Below, one piece after another: positions 55,941 through 64,000 of a stretch of DNA of 64,000 bases. The notes below the pieces were generated by a model. It made no database searches. It had not been told where the DNA came from and worked only from the letters and a program-made list of their open reading frames with translations. This DNA is from Aliiglaciecola lipolytica (GTDB lineage: Bacteria > Pseudomonadota > Gammaproteobacteria > Enterobacterales > Alteromonadaceae): NCBI RefSeq assembly GCF_018860635.1, contig NZ_JAHKPT010000035.1, forward strand, positions 186,001 to 250,000, read 5' to 3'. A program made the translations under genes and the position numbers. Within the stretch, counting starts at the first letter, position 1. The number at the start of each line of letters is the position of its first letter.

Positions 55941-57608
55941 CTATTTACTGATTTTTTTGTATTTAAGTCTGTGGGGTTCTACCACATCTTCTCCAAGGGT
56001 TTCTTTTAACCAAGCTTCGTAATCGGTGTAATTACCTTCATAGAAGTTGATTTTTCCCTCATCACGGTAATCCATAATGTGAGTGGCCACTCTGTCTAGA
56101 AACCAACGGTCATGGGAAATAACCATAGCACAACCAGGGAATTCCAAAATTGCATTTTCCAAGGCTCTCAAGGTTTCAACATCTAGGTCGTTGGTTGGTT
56201 CATCTAACAGAAGTACGTTGCCACCTGCTTTAAGCAATTTCGCTAAATGAACTCGATTACGTTCACCACCAGAGAGATCTTTAATAAATTTCTGTTGGTC
56301 AGTACCTTTAAAGTTAAAACGACTACAATATGCTCGACTGTTTAGTTCGAAATTACCAATTCGGATAATATCCGAGTCATCGGATATCTCTTTGTAAACG
56401 GTGTTTTTCTCGTTCATATGATCGCGAAACTGTTCGACACTTGCCAGTTGCACTGTATCGCCTAAAACGATTTCTCCCGAATCCGGTTGCTCTTGTCCGG
56501 TGAGCATACGAAACAGGGTTGATTTACCTGCACCGTTAGGGCCAATAATGCCGACAATCGCGCCTTTTGGCATGCTAAAAGATAAATTATCGATTAACAG
56601 TCGATCTCCATAAGACTTAGATAACCCCGTAACTTCAATAACTTTGTCGCCTAGCCGCTCACCGGGCGGAATAAACAACTCATTGGTTTCATTACGCTTC
56701 TGGTAATCACCAGTGGTCAATTCGTCAAACCTAGCCATTCTTGCTTTGCTTTTGGCTTGACGGCCTTTGGGGTTTGAACGAACCCACTCTAATTCTTGTT
56801 TAATGGATTTTTGACGGGCGCTTTCTGTGCGCTCTTCTTGGGCAAGACGCTGGTCTTTTTGTTCAAGCCAAGAGGAGTAATTACCTTCCCACGGAATACC
56901 TTCGCCGCGGTCAAGTTCTAATATCCAACCTGCGACATTATCAAGGAAGTAGCGGTCATGGGTAATCGCCACTACTGTGCCTTCATAGTCGTGTAGGAAA
57001 CGCTCAAGCCAAGCGACTGATTCAGCATCCAAGTGGTTAGTAGGCTCATCAAGAAGCAGCATGTCAGGCTTTTCTAATAACAACCGACACAGAGCCACTC
57101 GTCGTCTTTCACCACCAGACAATTTACTTACATCTGCATCCCAAGGTGGCAGACGAAGTGCATCTGCAGCTCGTTCTAAAGAATTCTCCAGATTATGGCC
57201 GTCTTTGGCTTGAATTATTGCTTCTAATTGGCCTTGTTCTTTTGCCAAGGCATCGAAGTCTGCGTTTTCTTCTGCATATTCAGCATAGACTTCATCTAAG
57301 CGTTTAATAGCGTGGGCAACGTCTGCAACGGCTTCTTCAATATTACCGCGCACATCTTTACTTTCATCTAATTGGGGTTCTTGGGGGAGGTAGCCAATTT
57401 TTAGCTCTGGAGAAGGCCTAGCTTCCCCTTCTATATCTTTGTCAATTCCAGCCATAATGCGCAGTAATGTTGATTTACCTGCGCCGTTTAAACCTAAAAC
57501 GCCAATTTTAGCGCCCGGGAAAAAACTCAATGAAATGTTTTTAAGTATGTGTCTATTGGGTGGGACAATCTTGCCCACTCTGTGCATGCTATATACGTAT
57601 TGTGCCAT
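55941..57608 (-). CDS. ettA: Energy-dependent translational throttle protein EttA
   Basis: 555 residues, identical in length to E. coli EttA. Two ABC-F ATPase domains: Walker A GLNGAGKST and GPNGAGKST, signatures KLSGGERRRVALC and DLSGGERNRVHLA, Walker B MLLLDEPTNHLD and VLLLDEPTNDLD. The linker with the arm that contacts P-site tRNA lies between them. No membrane domain. EttA gates ribosomes entering elongation at low energy charge. Confidence 0.96.
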   Translation of the reverse strand: MAQYVYSMHRVGKIVPPNRHILKNISLSFFPGAKIGVLGLNGAGKSTLLRIMAGIDKDIEGEARPSPELKIGYLPQEPQLDESKDVRGNIEEAVADVAHAIKRLDEVYAEYAEENADFDALAKEQGQLEAIIQAKDGHNLENSLERAADALRLPPWDADVSKLSGGERRRVALCRLLLEKPDMLLLDEPTNHLDAESVAWLERFLHDYEGTVVAITHDRYFLDNVAGWILELDRGEGIPWEGNYSSWLEQKDQRLAQEERTESARQKSIKQELEWVRSNPKGRQAKSKARMARFDELTTGDYQKRNETNELFIPPGERLGDKVIEVTGLSKSYGDRLLIDNLSFSMPKGAIVGIIGPNGAGKSTLFRMLTGQEQPDSGEIVLGDTVQLASVEQFRDHMNEKNTVYKEISDDSDIIRIGNFELNSRAYCSRFNFKGTDQQKFIKDLSGGERNRVHLAKLLKAGGNVLLLDEPTNDLDVETLRALENAILEFPGCAMVISHDRWFLDRVATHIMDYRDEGKINFYEGNYTDYEAWLKETLGEDVVEPHRLKYKKISK

Positions 57609-57820
57609 AGTACCGATTTAATAAAGGGTAAAACATTAGTGTAATCCAGACCGAGCCACAGTCCAATGCTGATGTGATATTTTTTGCCACAGATTACGGT
57701 ATTTGCTGATAAGTACTAGTTAGTTGAATCGTTTTCGTGTTTAAAACTATCGCTTTGCCCCTTGTATTTTTATTTACCTTCTGCAGAATAAATTTAACGG
57801 AAATGAAATTAGGAATAGTT

Positions 57821-58813
57821 ATGTTGAATTGGGGTCTTATTGGACCAGGCGTCATAGCCCATCAATTTGCTACGGCACTAGCAAGTTCGGTTCAAGGAAT
57901 ATTATATGCTGTGGCAAGTCGAAATATTGAGCGTGCCAAAGCGTTTGCAGAGCAATATCGCGCGCCTGTGACATTTGAAGATTATCACGCTTTAATTGCC
58001 GATCCAAACGTTGATGTGGTCTACATTGCCACTCCACATTCCCATCATTTTCCGTTAGCCAAAGCGTGCCTAATGGCTGGGAAACACGTGTTGATGGAGA
58101 AACCGCTTACGGTAAATGCCCAGCAAACTAAGCAATTGATAAGTCTTTCTCAACAACATCAATGTGTATTTCAAGAGGCTATGTGGAGCCGCTTCATGCC
58201 GTGCTTTGAACAGGTTAAAGAGTGGATAGAACAACAACAAATTGGTGAGGTTGAATATATTACTTCGCAAATTGGTTTTGCTTTTTCAGACCTAGAAAAT
58301 CACCGTATATCCGATCCTGCGTTGGCTGGCGGAGCCTTATTGGACCTGGGAATTTACAGTGTTAGTTTGAGTCAGTATTTGTTAGCCGAAAATCCATCTG
58401 AGATACAGGCAACAGCCAAAATAAACAAAGATGGAATTGATCACAATACAGCGGTGAATTTAACTTATCCGTCCGGCGTCATTAGTCAATTTACCTGTAC
58501 CATGGCTGCCCAATGCTCCAATGTTATGAGCATTCATGGAAAAGATGGTTACATTTCTTTGCCGGCATATTTTTGGAACGGACGGCAAGCGCAATTATTC
58601 AAAAATGAAAAATTGCAACAAACCTTGGATTTCCCTCATCCAGTTAATGGCTTTGAATATCAAATCGAATCAACCATGGAGTCAATATTACTGGGGCGTT
58701 CTTGCGATTCTAGAATGAACCATGCAGACAGTCTCAGTGTGATGCTCACCTTAGATGCGATTCGCCAACAAATAAATCTAAGGTTTCCAGAATTTATCGA
58801 GTCTGTTGATTAA
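57821..58813 (+). CDS. Gfo/Idh/MocA-family oxidoreductase
   Basis: 330 residues from ATG 57821 (AGGAA upstream); the frame is open to 57737 but the family N terminus MLNWGLIGPGVIA fits here. Rossmann domain about 1-120 with VASRNIERAKAFAEQY and the catalytic-region EKPLTVN motif; C-terminal dimerisation domain follows. Oxidises or reduces a sugar or related polyol with NAD(P). Substrate not known. Followed by 219 nt of non-coding DNA before glyA. Confidence 0.88.
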   Translation: MLNWGLIGPGVIAHQFATALASSVQGILYAVASRNIERAKAFAEQYRAPVTFEDYHALIADPNVDVVYIATPHSHHFPLAKACLMAGKHVLMEKPLTVNAQQTKQLISLSQQHQCVFQEAMWSRFMPCFEQVKEWIEQQQIGEVEYITSQIGFAFSDLENHRISDPALAGGALLDLGIYSVSLSQYLLAENPSEIQATAKINKDGIDHNTAVNLTYPSGVISQFTCTMAAQCSNVMSIHGKDGYISLPAYFWNGRQAQLFKNEKLQQTLDFPHPVNGFEYQIESTMESILLGRSCDSRMNHADSLSVMLTLDAIRQQINLRFPEFIESVD

Positions 58814-58977
58814 ATATTCAGCCGTATTTGGGCAACAGTTTAGATTCTCGTAAATAATCACAATAGCCCTCTCTAACAGGTATAAATTATACTTAAGGGT
58901 TTGGATCATTTTTCAGTAAAAGTATGTACAAAACGATCAAAATGACTAGAATAAGCGCTCATTTTTTATCCCTGCGA

Positions 58978-59001
58978 AGGTGAAATTATGCGTTATCACC
59001 T
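58978..59001 (+). promoter_or_regulatory. Inverted repeat in the glyA leader
   Basis: AGGTGA, 12-nt loop, TCACCT, ending 31 nt before the glyA start codon. No known riboswitch fold or regulator consensus recognised. Confidence 0.3.
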
Positions 59002-59032
59002 GAACGTTGTGCCGAGTTGTTGAGGAGACACC

Positions 59033-60289
59033 ATGCTGAAACGTAACATGAATATTGCTGACTTTGACCCCGAGTTATACGATGCGATCGTAAAAGAAAC
59101 TCAACGCCAAGAGCATCACATCGAGCTTATTGCCTCGGAAAATTATTGTAGTCCGCGAGTTTTGGAAGCCCAAGGTTCTCAACTTACCAACAAATACGCA
59201 GAAGGATACCCTCACAAGCGTTACTACGGTGGATGTGAGTATGTTGATATCGCAGAAGATTTAGCGATTGAGCGAGCCAAACAGCTATTTGGTGCTGAGT
59301 ATGCCAATGTACAACCGCATTCAGGATCGCAAGCAAACTCTGCTGTCTTTATGGCGTTACTTGACGCTGGGGATACCGTTCTAGGAATGAGTCTAGCTCA
59401 TGGTGGACACCTTACTCACGGTGCACATGTTAGCTTTTCAGGCAAAACCTATAATGCTGTTCAGTATGGTCTAAATGAAGCGACTGGCGAAATTGATATG
59501 CAGCAAGTGGAAGATTTAGCACTTGAGCATAAACCGAAAATGATTATTGGTGGCTTCTCTGCATATTCAGGTATTGTTGATTGGCAGAAGTTCCGTGAGA
59601 TTGCCGATAAAGTGGGTGCTTTCTTGTTGGTTGATATGGCGCATGTTGCTGGTTTGGTGGCTGCTGGGATTTATCCTAATCCATTACCCCATGCACATGT
59701 CGTAACTACTACTACCCATAAAACGTTAGCTGGTCCTCGTGGTGGATTGATTCTATCTGCTTGTGGTGACGAAACTATTTACAAAAAATTGAATAGTTCT
59801 GTATTTCCGGGTAATCAAGGTGGTCCTTTGTGTCACGTGATTGCAGCAAAAGCAGTTGCCTTTAAAGAAGCCCTAGAACCAGAATTTAAAGAATATCAAA
59901 AGCAAGTTGTCGTAAATGCCAAAGCTATGGTTAGCGTAATGCAAGAGCGTGGCTATAAAATTGTTTCGGATGGAACAGATAACCATCTGTTTTTGCTGGA
60001 TTTAATTGATAAAGATATTACTGGTAAAGATGCCGATGCTGCATTGGGTAGTGCCAATATCACAGTCAACAAAAATTCGGTACCAAATGATCCTCGCTCT
60101 CCTTTTGTAACCAGTGGCTTGCGTATTGGCTCTCCAGCAATTACCCGTCGTGGGTTTGGCGAACAGGAAGCTAAACAAGTGGCAAATTGGATTAGTGATG
60201 TGCTTGATGATATTGAAAGTGCGGAAACTATTGCTAGAGTTAAAAAAGAAGTGATTGAATTATGTGAGAAATTCCCCGTTTACGGTTAA
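59033..60289 (+). CDS. glyA: Serine hydroxymethyltransferase
   Basis: 418 residues. Interconverts serine and glycine with tetrahydrofolate. The PLP lysine is in [16 protein letters not shown], with [10 protein letters not shown] at the N terminus and [20 protein letters not shown] downstream. GAGGAG site upstream; strong terminator downstream. Confidence 0.98.
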   Translation: MLKRNMNIADFDPELYDAIVKETQRQEHHIELIASENYCSPRVLEAQGSQLTNKYAEGYPHKRYYGGCEYVDIAEDLAIERAKQLFGAEYANVQPHSGSQANSAVFMALLDAGDTVLGMSLAHGGHLTHGAHVSFSGKTYNAVQYGLNEATGEIDMQQVEDLALEHKPKMIIGGFSAYSGIVDWQKFREIADKVGAFLLVDMAHVAGLVAAGIYPNPLPHAHVVTTTTHKTLAGPRGGLILSACGDETIYKKLNSSVFPGNQGGPLCHVIAAKAVAFKEALEPEFKEYQKQVVVNAKAMVSVMQERGYKIVSDGTDNHLFLLDLIDKDITGKDADAALGSANITVNKNSVPNDPRSPFVTSGLRIGSPAITRRGFGEQEAKQVANWISDVLDDIESAETIARVKKEVIELCEKFPVYG

Positions 60290-60311
60290 TTTCTAACACT
60301 CTGCTACATAT

Positions 60312-60339
60312 AGCCGCTGATAAACAGCGGCTTTTTTTT
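60312..60339 (+). terminator. Rho-independent terminator of glyA
   Basis: AGCCGCTG-ATAAA-CAGCGGCT followed by T8. Confidence 0.92.
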
Positions 60340-60432
60340 GTCTTAGAATCATCGAATATTGGCTTACTAGCTACTTTGCCTTTGCCCTTAAGTTGCTGAT
60401 AATAAGACTCACTTTTGTTAGAGGAGTAATAT

Positions 60433-60831
60433 ATGTCATCAGTAGTATCACGAATACCTGCCGCGTCAGCTGACGTCGCAAAGGCCCATTTTGCACATTT
60501 ATTAAGTTTAGAAACGGATTGTTGGGACACACATTTTGCCATCAGCAATAACCGTCAAGATTTTGTGTTGTTGGATGTGCGAAGTTTAGTGCTTTTCAAA
60601 CAAGGCCATTTACCCAACGCGATAAACTTACCCCACAAAAACATCAACTCTGAGACAATCCAAACTTACCCTAATGAAACCTTATTTGTGGTGTATTGTG
60701 CTGGCCCTCATTGCAATGGCGCTGACAAGGCCGCTCTTAAATTAGCTGAATTGGGGCGACCAGTGAAAAAACTCATTGGTGGGGTAACAGGTTGGTTAGA
60801 CGAAGGATTTGAATTAGTCACTGAAGAGTAA
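60433..60831 (+). CDS. Rhodanese-like domain protein
   Basis: 132 residues, one rhodanese domain. VLLDVRSLVLFKQGHLPNAINLPHKNIN precedes the active-site loop YCAGPHCNGADKAA, where the first Cys is the likely sulfur carrier and a second Cys occurs in the loop. Start with GAGGAGTAA upstream. Single-domain proteins may move sulfur or act in tRNA thiolation; not determined. Confidence 0.88.
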   Translation: MSSVVSRIPAASADVAKAHFAHLLSLETDCWDTHFAISNNRQDFVLLDVRSLVLFKQGHLPNAINLPHKNINSETIQTYPNETLFVVYCAGPHCNGADKAALKLAELGRPVKKLIGGVTGWLDEGFELVTEE

Positions 60832-60846
60832 ATCACTTGCCAAAGA

Positions 60847-61320
60847 CTAATTGGCACTTGGTTTTAATTGGTAGTGCACCTTAAACCCTCTGCCATTGTT
60901 ACCTGACACATTTACTAACAGGGTGTTTTCCGTACGTAAATATTCTATTTGCTTTGGAAAATCGTGATTTGGATTTTCAAAGGTAACGGTATTTGCTGTG
61001 CAGTTTTTCGCTCTAAAGGCCACTGGTAAGCTATTGTGGCCAACTTTTGCTAAATAAAATATCTCTGTTTGCATTTGTACTAAACGCATACTTTCTTGTT
61101 GCTGGAGTTTTCCTGATGCATCTCGGCTGCTGCCTGTTCCTGTTAAGGTGTCGTCGCTTATTTTCAACCAACTTTCTTGGGTATTGCCATCAGGCGTTGT
61201 TTGCCAGTTCCCCACAAGCCATTGCAGTTGGGTTAGGGAAACACATTTCGAATCAGCAGCCTCTACGTGCGCATTAAGTATAATTATCACTATTGATAAT
61301 AGATAAATTAGACGTTGCAT
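60847..61320 (-). CDS. Secreted DUF6265-like protein
   Basis: 157 residues with a signal peptide (about 1-22, LSIVIIILNAHVEAA). The segment LQWLVGNWQTTPDGNTQESWLK near the start and FENPNHDFPKQIEYLRT in the middle match the DUF6265 family as I recall it; a lipocalin-like barrel is plausible. Convergent with the rhodanese gene. Good AAGGTG site before ATG 61320. Confidence 0.7.
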   Translation of the reverse strand: MQRLIYLLSIVIIILNAHVEAADSKCVSLTQLQWLVGNWQTTPDGNTQESWLKISDDTLTGTGSSRDASGKLQQQESMRLVQMQTEIFYLAKVGHNSLPVAFRAKNCTANTVTFENPNHDFPKQIEYLRTENTLLVNVSGNNGRGFKVHYQLKPSAN

Positions 61321-61388
61321 ATATCACCTTTTGACTTTTTTATGCTAGTTTAGCGAGCATCTGTAGATAGTGAAAAGAAAATAAGTCT

Positions 61389-61844
61389 ATGTTTTGTCCT
61401 TTCTGCTCTGAACAAGAAACTAAAGTTATCGATTCCCGATTGGTTGCCGAAGGTCATCAGGTGCGCCGCAGACGAGAGTGCACCGCTTGTCATGAGCGCT
61501 TTACTACCTTTGAAATTGCAGAGTTAGTGATGCCTAGAGTGGTTAAGCGCGACGGTTCAAGAGAGCCGTTTAATGAAGATAAATTGCGCGCCGGTTTATT
61601 GCGAGCATTAGAGAAACGCCCCGTAAGCACTGAAAAAGTGGAACATTGTATTAGTCAGTTGAAGTCATCTTTGCGCGCAACAGGAGAGCGGGAAATTAGC
61701 AGCGAATTCTTGGGCAGCTTGATCATGGATGCGCTCAAAGAGCTAGATAAAGTCGCCTACGTGCGTTTTGCATCGGTTTACCGTTCATTCGAGGATATTC
61801 GTGAGTTTGGTGAAGAAATTGCCAAATTAGGTGAAAAGCCTTAA
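61389..61844 (+). CDS. nrdR: Transcriptional repressor NrdR
   Basis: 151 residues. N-terminal zinc ribbon [18 protein letters not shown] ... CTACHERF, then an ATP-cone domain ([20 protein letters not shown]). Controls ribonucleotide reductase genes by sensing dATP/ATP. First gene of the nrdR-rib run, 32 nt before ribD. Confidence 0.97.
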   Translation: MFCPFCSEQETKVIDSRLVAEGHQVRRRRECTACHERFTTFEIAELVMPRVVKRDGSREPFNEDKLRAGLLRALEKRPVSTEKVEHCISQLKSSLRATGEREISSEFLGSLIMDALKELDKVAYVRFASVYRSFEDIREFGEEIAKLGEKP

Positions 61845-61876
61845 TTTTTTTATCCGCTTAGCGAAATTGGTACAAA

Positions 61877-62998
61877 ATGTCTGCCTATAATTTTTCAAAT
61901 TTAGACCATCATTTAATGAGCATCGCTCTAAAGTTGGCCAGCAAAGGTCAATTTACTACGACACCAAATCCCAATGTCGGCTGTGTTATTGCGAATCAAA
62001 ATGGGGATGTACTAGGTCAAGGATGGCACCATAAAGCAGGCACTCCTCATGCTGAAGTACATGCTCTTAAACAAGCAGGTGACAAAGCACTAGGCGCGAC
62101 CGCTTATGTTACTTTAGAGCCTTGTAGTCATTTTGGCAAAACTCCTCCTTGCGCTGATGCGTTAATTCACGCCGGTGTGAAACGTGTGGTTGCTGCTATG
62201 GTTGATCCCAACCCGAAGGTCGCGGGAAGTGGATTAAAACGTTTATCTGAACAAGGTATCGATGTCTCCCATGGTCTAATGACAGAGCAGGCTGAACTAT
62301 TAAATCGCGGTTTTATAAAACGGATGAAATATAATCGTCCGTGGCTCACAGTGAAACTAGCCGCAAGCCTTGATGGTAAAACAGCATTAGCGAATGGTCA
62401 TAGTCAATGGATTACAGGGGCGGCGGCGCGCTCTGATGTGCAAGAACATCGAGCTAGGAGCTGCGCCATATTGTCTGGTTCCGGAACGGTTTTAGCCGAT
62501 AATCCAAGTCTAAATGTAAGATATAACGAATTAAGTCATGCCAAAACGTGGATAACTGAATCTGAACTTCGGCAACCCCTGCGAATTATTTTAGATGGTA
62601 AAAACCAACTTACTGATAATTTAAAAATGTTTGATCTTGATGGTCGAAATCTAATTATAAATCGCAAACATAACCCTTCAATAAGAGCCAGCGTAGAACA
62701 AGTCCAAATAAATAGCCTAGGCAATAAACTTGATTTACAGGCCATGTTACAAATTTTGTCTGAAAGACAATTAAATGAAGTTTGGGTAGAGGCTGGTGGC
62801 CGGCTTGCAGGGGCGTTAGTTCAACAAGACTTAGTTGATGAGTTGATTTTATATCAAGCGCCCAAACTATTGGGGGATAAAGGTCAAAATTTGTTTGTGA
62901 TGGATGAACTGACACAAATGAATCAAGCTAAAATGTTACGATGGTCCACTGTTCGTATGGTCGGTAATGATTTGAAAATGGTCGCACATTTTAAATAA
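61877..62998 (+). CDS. ribD: Bifunctional pyrimidine deaminase/reductase RibD
   Basis: 373 residues. Deaminase domain with zinc site HAEVHAL and LEPCSHFGKTPPC (about 60-95), then the reductase domain from about 160 (KLAASLDGKTALANGHSQWITG). Catalyses steps two and three of riboflavin synthesis. Followed by ribE. Confidence 0.96.
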   Translation: MSAYNFSNLDHHLMSIALKLASKGQFTTTPNPNVGCVIANQNGDVLGQGWHHKAGTPHAEVHALKQAGDKALGATAYVTLEPCSHFGKTPPCADALIHAGVKRVVAAMVDPNPKVAGSGLKRLSEQGIDVSHGLMTEQAELLNRGFIKRMKYNRPWLTVKLAASLDGKTALANGHSQWITGAAARSDVQEHRARSCAILSGSGTVLADNPSLNVRYNELSHAKTWITESELRQPLRIILDGKNQLTDNLKMFDLDGRNLIINRKHNPSIRASVEQVQINSLGNKLDLQAMLQILSERQLNEVWVEAGGRLAGALVQQDLVDELILYQAPKLLGDKGQNLFVMDELTQMNQAKMLRWSTVRMVGNDLKMVAHFK

Positions 62999-63037
62999 CT
63001 GACTCAATTGAAATTTTTGCAAATATCGGATGACAAA

Positions 63038-63700
63038 ATGTTTACTGGAATAATAGAAGATGTAGGTCATATCGCAAAATTGCAACCCAAGGGTGATGAT
63101 ATTCGCCTTACCGTTGCAGTGAATAAGTTAGATATGTCAGACGTGGCATTAGGTGACAGTATCGCCACCAATGGTGTGTGTTTAACCGTTGTGGATTTTT
63201 CAGATAAACATTACAGCGTTGATGTCTCTCCTGAAACCATCAAACGTTCTGGTTTTGCTAACTACACTGTGGGCGACAAAGTAAACCTTGAGAAAGCCAT
63301 GCAGGCAAGCTCTCGCTTTGGCGGCCATATTGTCAGTGGTCATGTGGATGGTGTGGGAAAAATCGTGGCCATTAATCCGATTGACCGTTGGTTAGAAATC
63401 TGGATTCAAGCACCCGATGAATTAGCTAAATACATATCTGAAAAAGGCTCCATTACAATTGATGGTGTTAGCTTAACTGTCAATGACGTGGATGGAGCTA
63501 AGTTTATGCTCACGTTAATTCCACATACCTTACAAGAAACAATTATCGGTAATTACCAAGTTGGAAGTTTAGTTAATCTAGAAGTGGACTTGATTGCTCG
63601 CTATCTGGAGCGTTTGATATTAGGTGATAAAGCCGCACACAGTCAGAATAAATCAGGCATAGATCTGCAATTTTTGGCTGAAAACGGCTATTTGAAGTAA
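63038..63700 (+). CDS. ribE: Riboflavin synthase alpha chain
   Basis: 220 residues from ATG 63038, which matches the family start MFTGIIEDVGHI; an earlier start at 63008 would give an unusual N terminus. Two lumazine-binding repeats, the second beginning near residue 98. Joins two lumazine molecules to riboflavin. 48 nt before ribBA. Confidence 0.95.
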   Translation: MFTGIIEDVGHIAKLQPKGDDIRLTVAVNKLDMSDVALGDSIATNGVCLTVVDFSDKHYSVDVSPETIKRSGFANYTVGDKVNLEKAMQASSRFGGHIVSGHVDGVGKIVAINPIDRWLEIWIQAPDELAKYISEKGSITIDGVSLTVNDVDGAKFMLTLIPHTLQETIIGNYQVGSLVNLEVDLIARYLERLILGDKAAHSQNKSGIDLQFLAENGYLK

Positions 63701-63748
63701 ACCAAATTTAATCTATTAAAATACACAAAATACAGAGTACCCTACACA

Positions 63749-64000
63749 ATGGCATTACATAGCATCGAAGAAATAATCGAAGACATCAAACAGGGCAAAA
63801 TGGTGATCCTGATGGATGATGAAGATCGTGAAAATGAAGGCGATCTGATTATGGCCGCAGAATATGCGACTCCTGAGGCTATCAATTTTATGGTCACCCA
63901 TGCTCGAGGCTTGGTGTGTTTGCCAATGACAGCAGAACGCTGTCAGCATTTGAATTTACCATTAATGGTCGATAACAATAGTGCCCAATTTTCAACTAAT
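63749..64000 (+). CDS. ribBA: 3,4-Dihydroxy-2-butanone-4-phosphate synthase (RibBA N-terminal part, cut by window)
   Basis: 84 codons to the window end. [22 protein letters not shown] carries the acidic loop of the active site, and [14 protein letters not shown] follows. The gene runs on past the window, so whether it is RibB alone or fused to a GTP cyclohydrolase II-like domain cannot be seen; the RibBA fusion is usual in this context. Confidence 0.9.
   Translation, partial: MALHSIEEIIEDIKQGKMVILMDDEDRENEGDLIMAAEYATPEAINFMVTHARGLVCLPMTAERCQHLNLPLMVDNNSAQFSTN

Noticed and set aside
60240-60548. Minus-strand ORF of 102 codons across the glyA terminator
   Set aside because: It lies over the glyA end, terminator and rhodanese start in the wrong frame and has no domain; taken as a shadow.
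63701-63748. FMN riboswitch upstream of ribBA
   Set aside because: Only 48 nt between ribE and ribBA, too short for the aptamer, and no conserved core seen.

Overview
The window is chromosomal DNA of a marine gammaproteobacterium, most likely an Alteromonadales member of the Glaciecola/Paraglaciecola/Alteromonas type. This is an inference from gene content and order: AT-rich DNA, large-form isocitrate lyase beside malate synthase G, queA-tgt-yajC-secDF, nrdR-ribD-ribE-ribBA, and an exosortase/PEP-CTERM exopolysaccharide region. I saw no tRNA, rRNA, CRISPR array, transposase or prophage gene.

1-24400, accessory envelope and exopolysaccharide region. The left edge holds the end of a LolA-like protein gene overlapped by an outer-membrane beta-barrel gene. 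A minus-strand set follows: PL14-like protein, beta-helix protein, PLP decarboxylase and acyl-CoA ligase, the last two being 'exosortase A system-associated' families. Divergent from it are an acyl carrier protein, wecB and wecC (UDP-ManNAcA synthesis), a PrsT-type TPR lipoprotein and one PEP-CTERM protein gene with a sigma-54 promoter. Then come a ThiF-like enzyme, the exosortase-associated N-acyltransferase, a MaoC-like protein, a patatin and a secreted serine protease. A second sigma-54 promoter drives a four-gene operon: a Tat-exported 10-cysteine protein, a PqqD-like protein, an HprK-related kinase and a nucleotidyltransferase. A TviB-type dehydrogenase and a UDP-glucuronate-type epimerase close the region. 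XrtA, PrsK and PrsR are not in the window and must lie elsewhere if the system is complete.

24400-32200, central metabolism and signalling: malate synthase G, a LysR regulator and isocitrate lyase (glyoxylate shunt), then cheV and phoA. The two shunt genes share a 19-nt upstream motif (17 of 19 identical).

32200-43500, envelope stress and transport: an AttEFGH-like ABC set, a VC0807-type membrane protein, a rhomboid protease and the yjfI-yjfJ-channel-yjfK-yjfL-ygiB-yjfC operon with a TrkA-N potassium channel inserted. A small DUF6471-like gene is divergent from it.

43500-64000, mostly conserved housekeeping: queA, tgt, yajC, secD, secF, suhB, a two-PilZ protein, radA, a REC-GGDEF cyclase, a small PilZ protein, ettA, a Gfo/Idh oxidoreductase, glyA, a rhodanese, a DUF6265-like protein, nrdR, ribD, ribE and the start of ribBA.

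The most unusual parts are the sigma-54 HprK/PqqD/nucleotidyltransferase operon with its Cys-rich Tat substrate candidate, a non-coding stretch at 13780-14228 with two mutually exclusive hairpins, and the shared glyoxylate-shunt motif.
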